Below, one piece after another: positions 1-8,625 of a stretch of 64,000 bases of DNA; within the stretch, counting starts at the first letter, position 1, and the number at the start of each line of letters is the position of its first letter. A model generated the notes under the pieces. That model made no database searches. It was not told where the DNA came from and saw only the letters and a program-made list of their open reading frames with translations. The stretch is from Coriobacteriaceae bacterium. GTDB taxonomy: Bacteria > Actinomycetota > Coriobacteriia > Coriobacteriales > Atopobiaceae. A program made the position numbers and the translations under genes. Location: positions 248,001 through 312,000 of the forward strand of contig SFGZ01000001.1 of NCBI GenBank assembly GCA_004557505.1, read 5' to 3'.

Positions 1-1459
1 CACCTTCTGGCCCGACGACACCATCTTCGAGACGACGGTCTACGACTACGACACCCTGCATGACCGTCTGCAGGAGACGGCCTTCCTCAACAAGAACCTC
101 AAGATCATCCTCACCGACGAGCGCGAGCTCACACCCCGCGTGGACGAGTTCTGCTACTCCGGCGGCATCATCGACTTCGTGAAGTATCTCAACGGCTGGA
201 ACGGCCAGAGGTACGAGAAGGAGGTGCTCCCCGGCCTCTCGAGGCCCATCTACATCGAGGGCAAGTCCGACGCGGACGCGCCCTTCTCGCAGATGGGCGA
301 GGTCGAGGCGGCCCTGCAATGGAACACCACCTACTCCGAGCACACCCTCTCCTTTGCGAACGACATCTACACCGAGGAGGGCGGCATGCACCTCGAGGGC
401 TTCAGGACCGCCCTCACCAAGGCCGTGAACGACTACGGCCGCCGCCAGAACATCATCAAGGAGAAGGACCCCAACCTCACGGGCGACGACATCCGCGAGG
501 GCCTCACGGCAGTCGTCTCGGTCAAGCTCCCCGACCCGCAGTTCGAGGGCCAGACCAAGGCGAAGCTCGGCAGCTCCTACATGCGCACGCTCACCAACCG
601 CGTCGTGAGCCAGGGCCTGTCCGAGTACCTCGAGGAGCATCCCAACCAGGCCAAGGAGATCCTCAAGAAGGCCACACAGGCCGCCAAGGGCCGCCTCGCC
701 GCGCAGAAGGCCCGCCAGGCCACGCGCCGCAAGGGCCTCCTCGAGAGCGCGGCGCTCCCTGGCAAGCTGGCCGACTGCTCCGTGCGCGACCCCGAGATGA
801 CCGAACTCTTCATCGTCGAGGGTGACTCCGCAGGCGGCTCCGCCAAGATGGCGCGCGACCGCTCCATCCAGGCGGTGCTGCCCCTGCGCGGCAAGATCCT
901 CAACGTGGAGCGCGTGCAGGCGCACCGGGCGCTCTCGAGCGACACCATCACCTCGCTCATCACGGCCATCGGCACGGGCGTGGACCAGGAGTTCGACATC
1001 AGCAAGGCGCGCTACCACAAGATAGTCATCATGACCGATGCCGACGTCGACGGCGCGCACATACGCATCCTGCTCCTCACCTTCTTCTACCGCTACATGA
1101 AGCCCATGATCGAAGCGGGCTACGTCTATGTGGCGCAGCCGCCCCTCTACCAGCTCAAACCCAAGGGAAGGAAACACGGCAAGTACATCTATACCGACGA
1201 GGAGCTTGCCGTGGAGGCAAACAAGTTCGAGGACTCCACCAAGTACACCGTCCAGCGCTACAAGGGCCTGGGAGAGATGGACCCCGAGCAGCTGTGGTCG
1301 ACCACCATGGAGCCCAAGAACCGCATCCTTTTGCAGGTGACCATCGACGACGCTATGGCCGCCGAGCGCGCCGTCGCCGACCTCATGGGAACCCAGGTCG
1401 AGAAGCGCAAGGACTTCATCCAGACGCACGCAAAGGACGTGCGCTTCCTTGACATCTAA
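1..1459 (+). CDS. gyrB: DNA gyrase subunit B (5' end outside window)
   Basis: Carries the ATPase/strand-passage subunit of DNA gyrase, which introduces negative supercoils together with GyrA. The reading frame is already open at base 2 (TFWPDDTIFET, then the AFLNKNLKI stretch typical of the GHKL-transducer junction), so only the C-terminal ~485 residues are present and the ATP-binding N-terminus is upstream. The TOPRIM domain is clear: EGDSAGGSAK with the catalytic Glu, PLRGKILNVE, and the metal-binding MTDADVDGAHIR. The end carries QRYKGLGEMDPEQLW, the conserved C-terminal gyrase motif. Stop is TAA, followed 42 bases later by gyrA on the same strand, the usual gyrBA operon. It could not be ParE in this context, because GyrA with an intact C-terminal domain follows directly. 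Confidence 0.97.
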   Translation, partial: TFWPDDTIFETTVYDYDTLHDRLQETAFLNKNLKIILTDERELTPRVDEFCYSGGIIDFVKYLNGWNGQRYEKEVLPGLSRPIYIEGKSDADAPFSQMGEVEAALQWNTTYSEHTLSFANDIYTEEGGMHLEGFRTALTKAVNDYGRRQNIIKEKDPNLTGDDIREGLTAVVSVKLPDPQFEGQTKAKLGSSYMRTLTNRVVSQGLSEYLEEHPNQAKEILKKATQAAKGRLAAQKARQATRRKGLLESAALPGKLADCSVRDPEMTELFIVEGDSAGGSAKMARDRSIQAVLPLRGKILNVERVQAHRALSSDTITSLITAIGTGVDQEFDISKARYHKIVIMTDADVDGAHIRILLLTFFYRYMKPMIEAGYVYVAQPPLYQLKPKGRKHGKYIYTDEELAVEANKFEDSTKYTVQRYKGLGEMDPEQLWSTTMEPKNRILLQVTIDDAMAAERAVADLMGTQVEKRKDFIQTHAKDVRFLDI

Positions 1460-1501
1460 GACCTTCACCAGGAGCTACAAGAGAGATGAGAAAGGCAACT
1501 C

Positions 1502-4288
1502 GTGGCAGACGATAATAACAGGAACCACGGTCCCGCAGACGCCGATGACGACCTCGAGCCCGGCCTGGGACCAGACGAAGACGACGGACTGGATGACGAG
1601 CTGGAAGACGAGGGCTACGACGACGCCGATGACGACTCGGATGAGGACGCCGAGGACGTAGGGAACCTCGCCGGCGCGTCGCTTGACCACACGATCTCCG
1701 ACGAGGCGGGCACCCGCCTCGACCTCACCGACATCCACGGCGGAACGCTCAAGCCCACCGACATGGCAACCGAGATGAAGCAGTCCTTCCTCGAGTATTC
1801 CATGTCAGTCATCGTGGCGCGCGCCCTGCCCGACGTGCGCGACGGTCTGAAGCCCGTACACAGGCGCATCCTCTATGCCATGAACGAGGCGGGCATCACC
1901 CCCAACAAGCCCCACAAGAAGTCGGCCTGGACGGTCGGCGAGGTCATGGGCAAGTACCACCCCCATGGCGACGCCGCCATCTACGACTCGATGGTCCGCA
2001 TGGCGCAGGACTTCTCCATGCGCCTGCCCCTCATCGACGGCCACGGCAACTTTGGCTCCATCGACGGCGACCCCCCTGCGGCCATGCGCTACACCGAGAG
2101 CCGCCTCACGCGCTCGGCCATGGAGATGCTCGCCGACCTCAACAAGGAGACCGTCGACCTCCAGCCCAACTACGACGAGTCGCTCACCGAGCCCGCCGTC
2201 CTCCCGTCAAGGTTCCCCAACCTCCTTGTGAACGGCTCCTCGGGCATCGCCGTGGGCATGGCCACCAACGTGCCGCCGCACAACCTCCGCGAGGTCGCCG
2301 CCGCCGTGAACATGCTCATAGATAATCCCGCCGCCACGACCGACGATCTCATGACCGTGCTCCCCGGCCCGGACTTCCCCACGGGCGGCGTCATCATGGG
2401 TACCGAGGGCATCCGCGACATCTACGAGACCGGCCGCGGCAGCATCACCGTGCGCGCCAAGGTCCACGTGGAGCAGGTAAAGAACAGCCGCCAGCGCCTG
2501 GTGGTCACCGAGATCCCCTACGCCGTCAACAAGGGCCTCCTCCAGGAGAAGATCGCCCAGGCGGTCAACGAGAAGAAGATCGAGGGCATCTCGGACATGC
2601 GCGACGAGTCCAACCGCAAGGGCATGCGCATCGTCATCGACCTCAAGCAGGGCGCCGTCCCACAGGTGGTGCTCAACAACCTCTACAAGAGGACGGCCCT
2701 GCAGTCAAACTTCAACGCCATCGACATCGCCCTGGTGGGCGGTGTGCCGCGCACGCTCACGCTGCGCGAGATGCTTCAGCACTACATCGATCACCAGATC
2801 GACGTGGTGACCAGGCGCACCCAGTTCGACCTTGACAAGGCGCTGAAGGACGTCCATATCAAGGAGGGCCTGCTCATCGCCGTCGACAACATCGACGAGA
2901 TCGTACACATCATCCGCTCCTCCAAGACCGAGGCCGAGGCAAAGCAGCGCATGAACGACCGGTTCGGCCTGGACGAGCCGCAGTGCGACGCCATCCTCGC
3001 CATGCGTCTGCGCCGCCTCACCGGCCTGGCGCGCGAGCAGCTTGCCGCCGAGATAGACGAGCTTCACAGGCTTATCGACTACTACCGCGACCTCCTCGCC
3101 CACCGCGAGAAGATCCTCTGCGTCATCAAGGACGAGCTGGGCCAGATCGTGGAGCGCTTCGCCGACAAGCGCCGCACCAGCATCTCCTCGCAGGAGGCGC
3201 AGGACCTCGACGTCGAGGACCTCATCGCCGAGGAGGACATGGTGGTCACGGTCACCCACTCCGGCTACATCAAGCGCCTGCCCGTCGCCACCTACCGCTC
3301 CCAGCGCCGCGGCGGCAAGGGCGTCCAGGGCCTCTCGCTCAAGGACAACGACTTCGTAGAGGACCTCTTCGTGGCGTCGACCCACGATTACGTGATGTTC
3401 TTCACGAACTTCGGGCGCGTCTATCGCCTGAAGGTCCACGAGCTGCCCATCGGCAGCCGCCAGGCGCGAGGTTCGGCCATCGTGAACGTGCTCTCGCTCG
3501 CCGAGGGGGAGCACCCCACGGCCGTGATCACCTGCCGCGACTTCCCCGCCGACGACTACCTCATGTTTGCCACAAAGAGCGGCATGGTAAAGAAGACGGC
3601 CATGTCCGAGTACGACCGCACCCGCCGCGACGGCCTCATCGCGATCAACCTCAAGTCCGGCGACGAGCTGGTTAACGTGAGGCGCGTGCGCGCCGGCGAC
3701 AAGGTCGTCCTCGTGACCACCGACGGCAAGGCCATCCTCTTCGACGAGTCCGACGTGCGCGCCATGGGCAGGGGAACCTCTGGCGTGCGCGGCATCACCC
3801 TCAAGGGCGGGGCCACCATGCTGGGCATGGAGATCACCAACGGCAACGGTGACCTCTTCGTGATCACCGAGAACGGCTACGGCAAGCGCACCCCGGTGGC
3901 CGACTACCCCAAGCACAAGCGAGGCGGCCAGGGCGTCTACACCATTGCCATGACTGCAAAGAAGGGCAGCCTCGTGGCCTGCCGCGTGGTGGGGCCGCAG
4001 CACGAGCTCATGATCGTCTCGGTCGAGGGCGTGGTCATTCGCGTCAAGACGAGCGACATCCCCAAGCTCGGGCGCTCCACGCAGGGCGTGAAGGTCATGA
4101 ACCTCTCCAATAGCGACCAGGTCTCCGCAGTGGCGCGCATGGTCACCCACAAGAAGAGGGCGCCCAAGCACGACACCAACCAGGGCACGCTCGACCTCGC
4201 GTCGGCCGGTGCCAGGGACGCCGACGAGGAGGAGTCCGTCGACATCGGCGGCGACGAGGAGGTCTCGCCCGACCTGCTCGACGAGTGA
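1502..4288 (+). CDS. gyrA: DNA gyrase subunit A with acidic N-terminal extension
   Basis: Breakage-reunion subunit of gyrase, 928 residues. Start is the GTG at 1502; no strong Shine-Dalgarno is seen, so a later start is possible. The first ~85 residues are an Asp/Glu-rich low-complexity extension before the normal GyrA beginning (MATEMKQSFLEYSMSVIVARALPD is reached near residue 88). The catalytic tyrosine is Y197 in AMRYTESRL. The quinolone-determining segment reads KYHPHGDAAIYD, with Ala158 where Escherichia coli has Ser83 and Asp162 where it has Asp87. The C-terminal beta-pinwheel repeats follow, with the GyrA-box-like stretch QRRGGKGVQG around residue 600, which supports gyrase rather than topoisomerase IV. 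The tail is again acidic (DADEEESVDIGGDEE). Downstream lies a strong hairpin terminator. Confidence 0.97.
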   Translation: MADDNNRNHGPADADDDLEPGLGPDEDDGLDDELEDEGYDDADDDSDEDAEDVGNLAGASLDHTISDEAGTRLDLTDIHGGTLKPTDMATEMKQSFLEYSMSVIVARALPDVRDGLKPVHRRILYAMNEAGITPNKPHKKSAWTVGEVMGKYHPHGDAAIYDSMVRMAQDFSMRLPLIDGHGNFGSIDGDPPAAMRYTESRLTRSAMEMLADLNKETVDLQPNYDESLTEPAVLPSRFPNLLVNGSSGIAVGMATNVPPHNLREVAAAVNMLIDNPAATTDDLMTVLPGPDFPTGGVIMGTEGIRDIYETGRGSITVRAKVHVEQVKNSRQRLVVTEIPYAVNKGLLQEKIAQAVNEKKIEGISDMRDESNRKGMRIVIDLKQGAVPQVVLNNLYKRTALQSNFNAIDIALVGGVPRTLTLREMLQHYIDHQIDVVTRRTQFDLDKALKDVHIKEGLLIAVDNIDEIVHIIRSSKTEAEAKQRMNDRFGLDEPQCDAILAMRLRRLTGLAREQLAAEIDELHRLIDYYRDLLAHREKILCVIKDELGQIVERFADKRRTSISSQEAQDLDVEDLIAEEDMVVTVTHSGYIKRLPVATYRSQRRGGKGVQGLSLKDNDFVEDLFVASTHDYVMFFTNFGRVYRLKVHELPIGSRQARGSAIVNVLSLAEGEHPTAVITCRDFPADDYLMFATKSGMVKKTAMSEYDRTRRDGLIAINLKSGDELVNVRRVRAGDKVVLVTTDGKAILFDESDVRAMGRGTSGVRGITLKGGATMLGMEITNGNGDLFVITENGYGKRTPVADYPKHKRGGQGVYTIAMTAKKGSLVACRVVGPQHELMIVSVEGVVIRVKTSDIPKLGRSTQGVKVMNLSNSDQVSAVARMVTHKKRAPKHDTNQGTLDLASAGARDADEEESVDIGGDEEVSPDLLDE

Positions 4289-4330
4289 GACAAAGGGACA
4301 GGGAGTTTGCTTTCTCCTGTCTCATTCGAA

Positions 4331-4370
4331 GGGCCTGGCAGCCGACGCATCGGCTGCCAGGCCCTTTCTT
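4331..4370. terminator. Intrinsic terminator after gyrA
   Basis: A 15-bp perfect stem (GGGCCTGGCAGCCGA, 4331-4345, with its complement ending at 4364) has a 4-base loop and is followed by TTTCTTCTT. It sits between the convergent gyrA and the DUF151 gene and may also stop transcription from the minus strand, although the T-run there is poor. Confidence 0.85.
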
Positions 4371-4409
4371 CTTGCGGTGCCATAAGCAAAAGGGGAGGCT
4401 CCCCTCGCC

Positions 4410-4913
4410 TCACGTGAAGTCGTCGGGGGAGAGACCCTCCACGAACTCGTGGAAGTCCTTGATCTCCTGGTCGTGCTCCTGGTCCTCGATGGCGCGGAAG
4501 TCGGGCATGCCGGCCACGTCGAGCACGGCCTGCTCGGCGAAGAGCGTGGCCCCGCAGCGCACGGCCAGCGCGATGGCGTCGGAGGGGCGACAGTCGACAA
4601 CTACCTGGTGGCCGTCGGCGCCCACGAGGTCGAGCTGGGCGTAGAACGTGGTGCCCGAGACGTCGTTGATGATGACGCTGCGCAGGTGTCCCCCAAGGGA
4701 CTCCATCACGGACTTGAGCAGGTCGTGTGTCATGGGCCTCGCGCCGCCCTCGGGACTGACGCCCATGCTGATTGCCGTGGCCTCGACCGACCCGATGCGG
4801 ATGGGAAGGCTGAGCGGCTCCTTCTCGTCCTGCCTTGCCGGCTTGAGGACGATGAGGGAAGAGACCGGCCCCCCGCCGATCACCACCGTCTTGATGTCCA
4901 TTTCCGTAAGCAT
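4410..4913 (-). CDS. Bifunctional nuclease family (DUF151) protein
   Basis: A 167-residue protein of the DUF151/BFN family. Family members include plant bifunctional nucleases with DNase/RNase activity; bacterial roles are poorly defined. The family core is visible: LSLPIRIGSVEATAISM, then RPMTHDLLKSVMESLGG, then the signature HQVVVDCRPSDAIALAVRCGATLFA. The C-terminal 35 residues are acidic, as in many actinobacterial homologues. The start at 4913 has a G-rich ribosome site (GGGGGTGG) about 6 bases upstream; an internal Met at residue 5 is an alternative. The gene converges on gyrA and shares the terminator region with it. Confidence 0.85.
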   Translation of the reverse strand: MLTEMDIKTVVIGGGPVSSLIVLKPARQDEKEPLSLPIRIGSVEATAISMGVSPEGGARPMTHDLLKSVMESLGGHLRSVIINDVSGTTFYAQLDLVGADGHQVVVDCRPSDAIALAVRCGATLFAEQAVLDVAGMPDFRAIEDQEHDQEIKDFHEFVEGLSPDDFT

Positions 4914-5167
4914 ATAGCCACCCCCTGTCGTGCTGTTGCCCGCCTATCCTACCCAAACTGGCGAAACATACAACCGGGTCATGAAAACTTCTACCCGTCG
5001 CGGCATGGCCATAACAACCCCGCCGCGCGCCGACGCCTATCTGAGGGGGTGCGCGCCGGGGCGCGTGCGCGGCGCGTTGGAGGTCCGGCGGGGGAGGTTC
5101 GCTGGGCACAGGGGACGCCCCGTCGCCGACCCTGCCGAGAATCTTCAAGATTTCTGAGACGTGCCTG

Positions 5168-5197
5168 TTGACCCTGAGTGGGGATGGGGTGTAGTAT
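5168..5197 (+). promoter_or_regulatory. Promoter of the tRNA-Ile gene
   Basis: TTGACC (5168-5173) and TAGTAT (5192-5197) are separated by 18 bases. Transcription would begin a few bases before the mature tRNA end at 5211. The rest of 4914-5167 holds no gene I can support. Confidence 0.6.
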
Positions 5198-5210
5198 TCC
5201 ATCTTGCGTT

Positions 5211-5287
5211 GGGCCTGTAGCTCAGTTGGTCAGAGCGTCCGGCTGATAACCGGGAGGTCACAAGTTCGAACCTTGTCAGGCCCACCA
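5211..5287 (+). tRNA. tRNA-Ile (GAT anticodon)
   Basis: Full cloverleaf: acceptor GGGCCTG pairs with CAGGCCC, D arm GCTC...GAGC, anticodon stem TCCGG/CCGGG with loop CTGATAA (anticodon GAT), T arm ACAAG-TTCGAAC-CTTGT, discriminator A, and an encoded CCA at 5285-5287. The mature 3' CCA is genomic. Confidence 0.97.
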
Positions 5288-5300
5288 CCTTTGACAATAG

Positions 5301-5341
5301 TCACCCCAGCGTTAGCCGAGTCGCCGCTGGGGTGATTATTT
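5301..5341 (+). terminator. Hairpin between the two tRNA genes
   Basis: TCACCCCAGCG (5301-5311) pairs perfectly with CGCTGGGGTGA (5325-5335) and is followed by TTATTTAT. It looks like an intrinsic terminator or a processing hairpin separating tRNA-Ile from tRNA-Ala. Confidence 0.65.
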
Positions 5342-5345
5342 ATAA

Positions 5346-5421
5346 GGGGACATAGCTCAGCTGGGAGAGCGCGGGCTTTGCAAGCCTGAGGTCGTGGGTT
5401 CGAACCCCATTGTCTCCACCA
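5346..5421 (+). tRNA. tRNA-Ala (TGC anticodon)
   Basis: Acceptor GGGGACA pairs with TGTCTCC (one G-T), D arm GCTC...GAGC, anticodon stem CGGGC/GCCTG with loop TTTGCAA (anticodon TGC), T arm GTGGG-TTCGAAC-CCCAT, discriminator A and encoded CCA at 5419-5421. Confidence 0.97.
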
Positions 5422-5430
5422 CATGCCCGA

Positions 5431-5464
5431 GGGCCCTGCGGTCGCCGCCGCAGGGCCCTTATTT
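5431..5464 (+). terminator. Terminator after tRNA-Ala
   Basis: GGGCCCTGCGG (5431-5441) pairs with CCGCAGGGCCC (5448-5458), followed by TTATTTA. Confidence 0.75.
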
Positions 5465-5503
5465 AGTGTCTCCCCCGCCTCACCGTCGCCGCCGAAGAAC
5501 GGG

Positions 5504-5775
5504 TATAATCAACATTTAAGCTAAGCCATGGTCTGCATGTATGGGGCGGGAGCCCCCGACACACAAGGAGGTGCCAGCCATGGGTGACAGTAGCCATGTT
5601 CGAGAAAACGCACGCTTACGAGGGCTGGTGCCTGCCAAAAGGGGAGACGGGCACCGCCGGTAGCGCGGTCGGCGCCCCATCATGACTCATGACCTGCCAG
5701 CCTCGTTGCCGGTTCCTGCGGGCATGACGCCACATGTGGCGTTCCCGTGTACATCCCCAGGATCGGAGGTGGCCC
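5504..5775 (+). promoter_or_regulatory. Structured 5' leader of the Mg2+ ATPase gene
   Basis: A perfect -10 box TATAAT (5504-5509) starts a ~260-base leader before the mgtA start codon. Visible pairings are GGGGC/GCCCC (5543-5547 with 5552-5556), a long stem GGTGCCAGCC/GGCTGGTGCC (5570-5579 with 5623-5632, two G-U pairs), ACCGC/GCGGT (5553+100 region: 5653-5657 with 5665-5669) and a 16-base palindrome at 5727-5742. The long stem overlaps the ribosome site and start codon of a small reading frame at 5580. Mg2+ transporter genes often carry Mg2+-sensing leaders (M-box riboswitch, mgtL-type leader peptide). I see only a loose likeness to M-box core sequence and do not claim that family. Confidence 0.45.
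5580..5663 (+). CDS. Putative leader peptide upstream of mgtA (27 aa)
   Basis: ATG at 5580 is preceded by a perfect Shine-Dalgarno AAGGAGG (5565-5571) at 8 bases, the best ribosome site in the leader. The 27-codon frame ends with TAG at 5661-5663. The peptide begins MGDSSHVREN, is Arg-rich (7 Arg) and has one Pro-containing stretch (GLVPAKRGDG). It lies wholly inside the mgtA leader, and its start region pairs with its own codons 15-18. In enteric bacteria the mgtA leader encodes the short peptide MgtL, whose translation efficiency controls transcription into mgtA; a similar logic is inferred here, with no sequence homology claimed. It is too short to judge by codon statistics. Confidence 0.45.
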   Translation: MGDSSHVRENARLRGLVPAKRGDGHRR

Positions 5776-8544
5776 ATGAGGCTGCTCACCAACGTCAAGC
5801 TCATCGCAAAGGGGCTTGTCGCCCACCGCGCCCCGACGCCGTCCAGGAGGGACGCACGCAGGTCATCACAGCTCGAATGGCTTCGCAGCGTGTCCGTGCT
5901 CGACGCCGCCGGGGCCCTCGACGAGTTCAACGCCAAGAGAGGCGGTCTCTCGGCCAGCGAGGTCGAGCTCGCGCGCGCTGCCTGGGGTGCCAACGAGGTG
6001 GCCCACGCTCGCCGTGACCCTGCCGTCGTTCGGTTCCTCAAGGCGTTCGCAGACCCCTTCACGGGCATCCTCGCCCTCCTTGCCGTGGTGTCGCTCTTCA
6101 CGGACGTGATCCTCGCCGCGCCCGCGGACCGCGACCCCTCCACCTTCTTCATCATCTTCGCGATGATCGCCGTCTCGGGGATCCTGCGCTTTGTCCAGGA
6201 GGGAAAGAGCGACGACGCCGCGGCGGCGCTGGCGAAGACCATCCAGACCACGTGCAACGTGGAGCGCGAGGACACGGGGCGCGTGGAGGTCCCCCTGGCG
6301 GACGTGGTTGTTGGCGACATCGTGCATCTTGCCGCAGGCGACATCGTGCCCGCGGACGCCCGCCTCATCCAGGCGCGCGACCTCTTCCTGGGAATGTCGT
6401 CGCTCACGGGCGAGAGCCTGCCCGTCGAGCGCACGGCCGCGCCCTGCGCCAGACCCGCCAACGACACGCGCACGGCGGGCGACCTCGGGAACATCGTGCT
6501 CATGGGGTCCACCGTGGTCTCGGGAAGCGGCGTGGCCGTGGTGGTGGCCACCGGTGCCAACACCATGTTCGGCGGCATGGCGACAAGCCTCGGCGGCGCG
6601 CGCGGCAAGACCGCATACGACGAGGGCATCTCCTCGGTGAGCAAGCTCCTCCTGCGGCTCATGGTGGTCATGGCGCCTCTCGTCTTCGTGATCAACGGGA
6701 TCACGAAGGGCGATTGGCTCTCGGCGATGCTCTTCTCGCTCTCGGTGGCCGTGGGGCTCACGCCCGAGATGCTTCCCATGATCGTGACCACCTGCCTGGC
6801 CAAGGGCGCGGTGGACCTCTCGCACGACCGCGTGATCGTGAAGCGCCTCGACGCCATTCAGAACCTGGGCGCCATGGACGTGCTCTGCACCGACAAGACC
6901 GGAACCCTCACCGAGGATCGCGTAGTGCTCGAGCGCCACCTCGACGTCATGGGCAACAAGGACCCGCGCGTGCTTCGCTACGCCTTTCTCAACAGCTTCT
7001 TTGGCACGGGCGTGCGCAACCTCATAGACTCCGCGATCATCTCCCGCGCGACCGACGGGACGTCCCAGGGGGCGCGTGGCATAGACGCCGACGAGCTTGC
7101 GTCGGGCTGGCACCTTGTGGACGAGGTGCCCTTCGACTTCGAGCGGCGCCGCGTGAGCGTGGTGGTAGAGCACGACGACGGGCGTCGGCGCATGGTCACC
7201 AAGGGTGCCATCGAGGAGATCCTCCAGGTTTGCTCCGAGGTCGAGTACGACGGGCGCGTGGTGCCCCTCGGCGACGACATGCGCGAGAGGGTCCTCGACA
7301 CGGCCTACGACCTGGCTGACAAGGGCATGCGCGTGCTCGGCGTGGCCCGCAAGGCTAATCCGGCCGAGGCGGGCGTGCTCTCTGGCAAGGACGAGCGGGG
7401 CATGACGCTCATCGGTTACCTGGCCTTCCTCGACCCGCCCAAGAGGAGCGCCGCCCAGGCGGTCGCCGCCCTGCGCGAGCATGGCGTGACACCCAAGGTC
7501 CTCACGGGGGACTCCCTGCGGGTTGCGTGTACGGTGTGCGAGACCATCGGCCTTCACGTGGAGGGGACGCTCGACGGCGCCGCCGTGGCGCGGCTCTCGG
7601 ATGCGGAGCTTGAGGAGCGGGTCGAGGGGATCACCGTCTTTGCGAAGCTCTCGCCCGACCAGAAGGTCCGCGTGGTGCGCTCTCTTCGCGCCCGCGGGCA
7701 CGTGGTGGGCTTCATGGGTGACGGCGTGAACGACGCCGCGGCCATGGGCGCGAGCGACTGCGGCGTCTCGGTCGATTCCGGGGCCGACGTGGCCAAGGAG
7801 GCGGCGGACATCATCCTGCTCGACAAGGACCTGGGCGTGCTGGAGCGTGGCATCGTGGAGGGTCGCCGCACCTTCTTCAACATGAGCAAGTACGTGAAGA
7901 TGACGGCGAGCTCGAACTTTGGCAACATCTTCTCGGTGCTGGTGGCGAGCGTGTTTCTGCCCTTCCTGCCCATGACCGCCGTGCAGCTGCTGCTCCTCAA
8001 CTTCATCTACGACTGCGCGTGCGCCGCCATCCCCTGGGACAACGTCGACGAGCGGGAGCTCCAGGCGCCCCAGGCGTGGAGGCCCGGGTCCATCGCGAGC
8101 TTCATGCGCTGGGTTGGGCCCACGAGCTCGGTCTTCGACATCCTCACGTTCGCGCTGCTGTTCTTCTGGGTGTGCCCGGCCGTCGCCGGCGGAACGTGGC
8201 ACGCCGTCGCGGAGGAACCTGCTGCTGCGGCGCTGTTCGCCGCGACCTTCCAGGCCTGCTGGTTCGCCGAGTCCATGCTCACGCAGGTGCTCTTCGTCCA
8301 CCTTGTGCGCACCGAGCGCGTGCCCTTCGCGCAGAGCATGGCCGACTGGCGTGTGCTGCTGCTCGATGTCGCCGCCGTCGCGCTCTCGCTGGTCATCCCG
8401 TTCACTGCGGTGGGGGCCGACCTTGGCATGGCGCCGTTGCCCGCGGGGTTCCTCGCCGCGCTGCCGCTGGTGGTGGCTGGCTATGCCGCGCTCGTGCTGG
8501 TGGTGAGAAGGGCCTACATCCGGCGCTTCGGGCGTCTGCTGTGA
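5776..8544 (+). CDS. mgtA: Mg2+-importing P-type ATPase (MgtA/MgtB type)
   Basis: P-type ATPase of class IIIB that uses ATP to bring Mg2+ into the cell across the cytoplasmic membrane; 922 residues, the usual length. The ATG at 5776 has GGAGG 6 bases upstream and begins MRLLTNVKLIAKGL; an upstream in-frame ATG at 5734 lacks a ribosome site. Motifs in order: SLTGESLPVERTA in the actuator domain, CTDKTGTLTED with the phosphorylated Asp near residue 370, MVTKGAIEEIL in the nucleotide domain, VLTGDSLRVA, and the hinge GFMGDGVNDAAAM. About ten membrane segments flank these (two pairs at the N-terminal side, six at the C-terminus). The separating leader suggests Mg2+- or translation-dependent control. 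The next gene begins 81 bases downstream with its own ribosome site. Confidence 0.93.
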   Translation: MRLLTNVKLIAKGLVAHRAPTPSRRDARRSSQLEWLRSVSVLDAAGALDEFNAKRGGLSASEVELARAAWGANEVAHARRDPAVVRFLKAFADPFTGILALLAVVSLFTDVILAAPADRDPSTFFIIFAMIAVSGILRFVQEGKSDDAAAALAKTIQTTCNVEREDTGRVEVPLADVVVGDIVHLAAGDIVPADARLIQARDLFLGMSSLTGESLPVERTAAPCARPANDTRTAGDLGNIVLMGSTVVSGSGVAVVVATGANTMFGGMATSLGGARGKTAYDEGISSVSKLLLRLMVVMAPLVFVINGITKGDWLSAMLFSLSVAVGLTPEMLPMIVTTCLAKGAVDLSHDRVIVKRLDAIQNLGAMDVLCTDKTGTLTEDRVVLERHLDVMGNKDPRVLRYAFLNSFFGTGVRNLIDSAIISRATDGTSQGARGIDADELASGWHLVDEVPFDFERRRVSVVVEHDDGRRRMVTKGAIEEILQVCSEVEYDGRVVPLGDDMRERVLDTAYDLADKGMRVLGVARKANPAEAGVLSGKDERGMTLIGYLAFLDPPKRSAAQAVAALREHGVTPKVLTGDSLRVACTVCETIGLHVEGTLDGAAVARLSDAELEERVEGITVFAKLSPDQKVRVVRSLRARGHVVGFMGDGVNDAAAMGASDCGVSVDSGADVAKEAADIILLDKDLGVLERGIVEGRRTFFNMSKYVKMTASSNFGNIFSVLVASVFLPFLPMTAVQLLLLNFIYDCACAAIPWDNVDERELQAPQAWRPGSIASFMRWVGPTSSVFDILTFALLFFWVCPAVAGGTWHAVAEEPAAAALFAATFQACWFAESMLTQVLFVHLVRTERVPFAQSMADWRVLLLDVAAVALSLVIPFTAVGADLGMAPLPAGFLAALPLVVAGYAALVLVVRRAYIRRFGRLL

Positions 8545-8625
8545 GCCCGCCCGCCGCCGCCGTGCTCCGGCATCGGAACGGCTACCATGGGTGTGTCAGA
8601 AAACCGCCGGTTACAGGGAGGTCTC

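Noticed and set aside
2705..4171. Long minus-strand frame (488 codons) inside gyrA
   Set aside because: It is the antisense shadow of a high-GC gene whose plus frame is clearly GyrA; the product is His/Val/Asp-rich without any domain.
5504..5775. M-box or yybP-ykoY riboswitch in the mgtA leader
   Set aside because: Only loose resemblance to core sequence; conserved blocks of either family are not recognisable, so only a structured leader is claimed.
5866..8301. 811-codon minus-strand frame inside the Mg2+ ATPase gene
   Set aside because: Antisense artefact of biased codon use; plus frame carries all P-type ATPase motifs.
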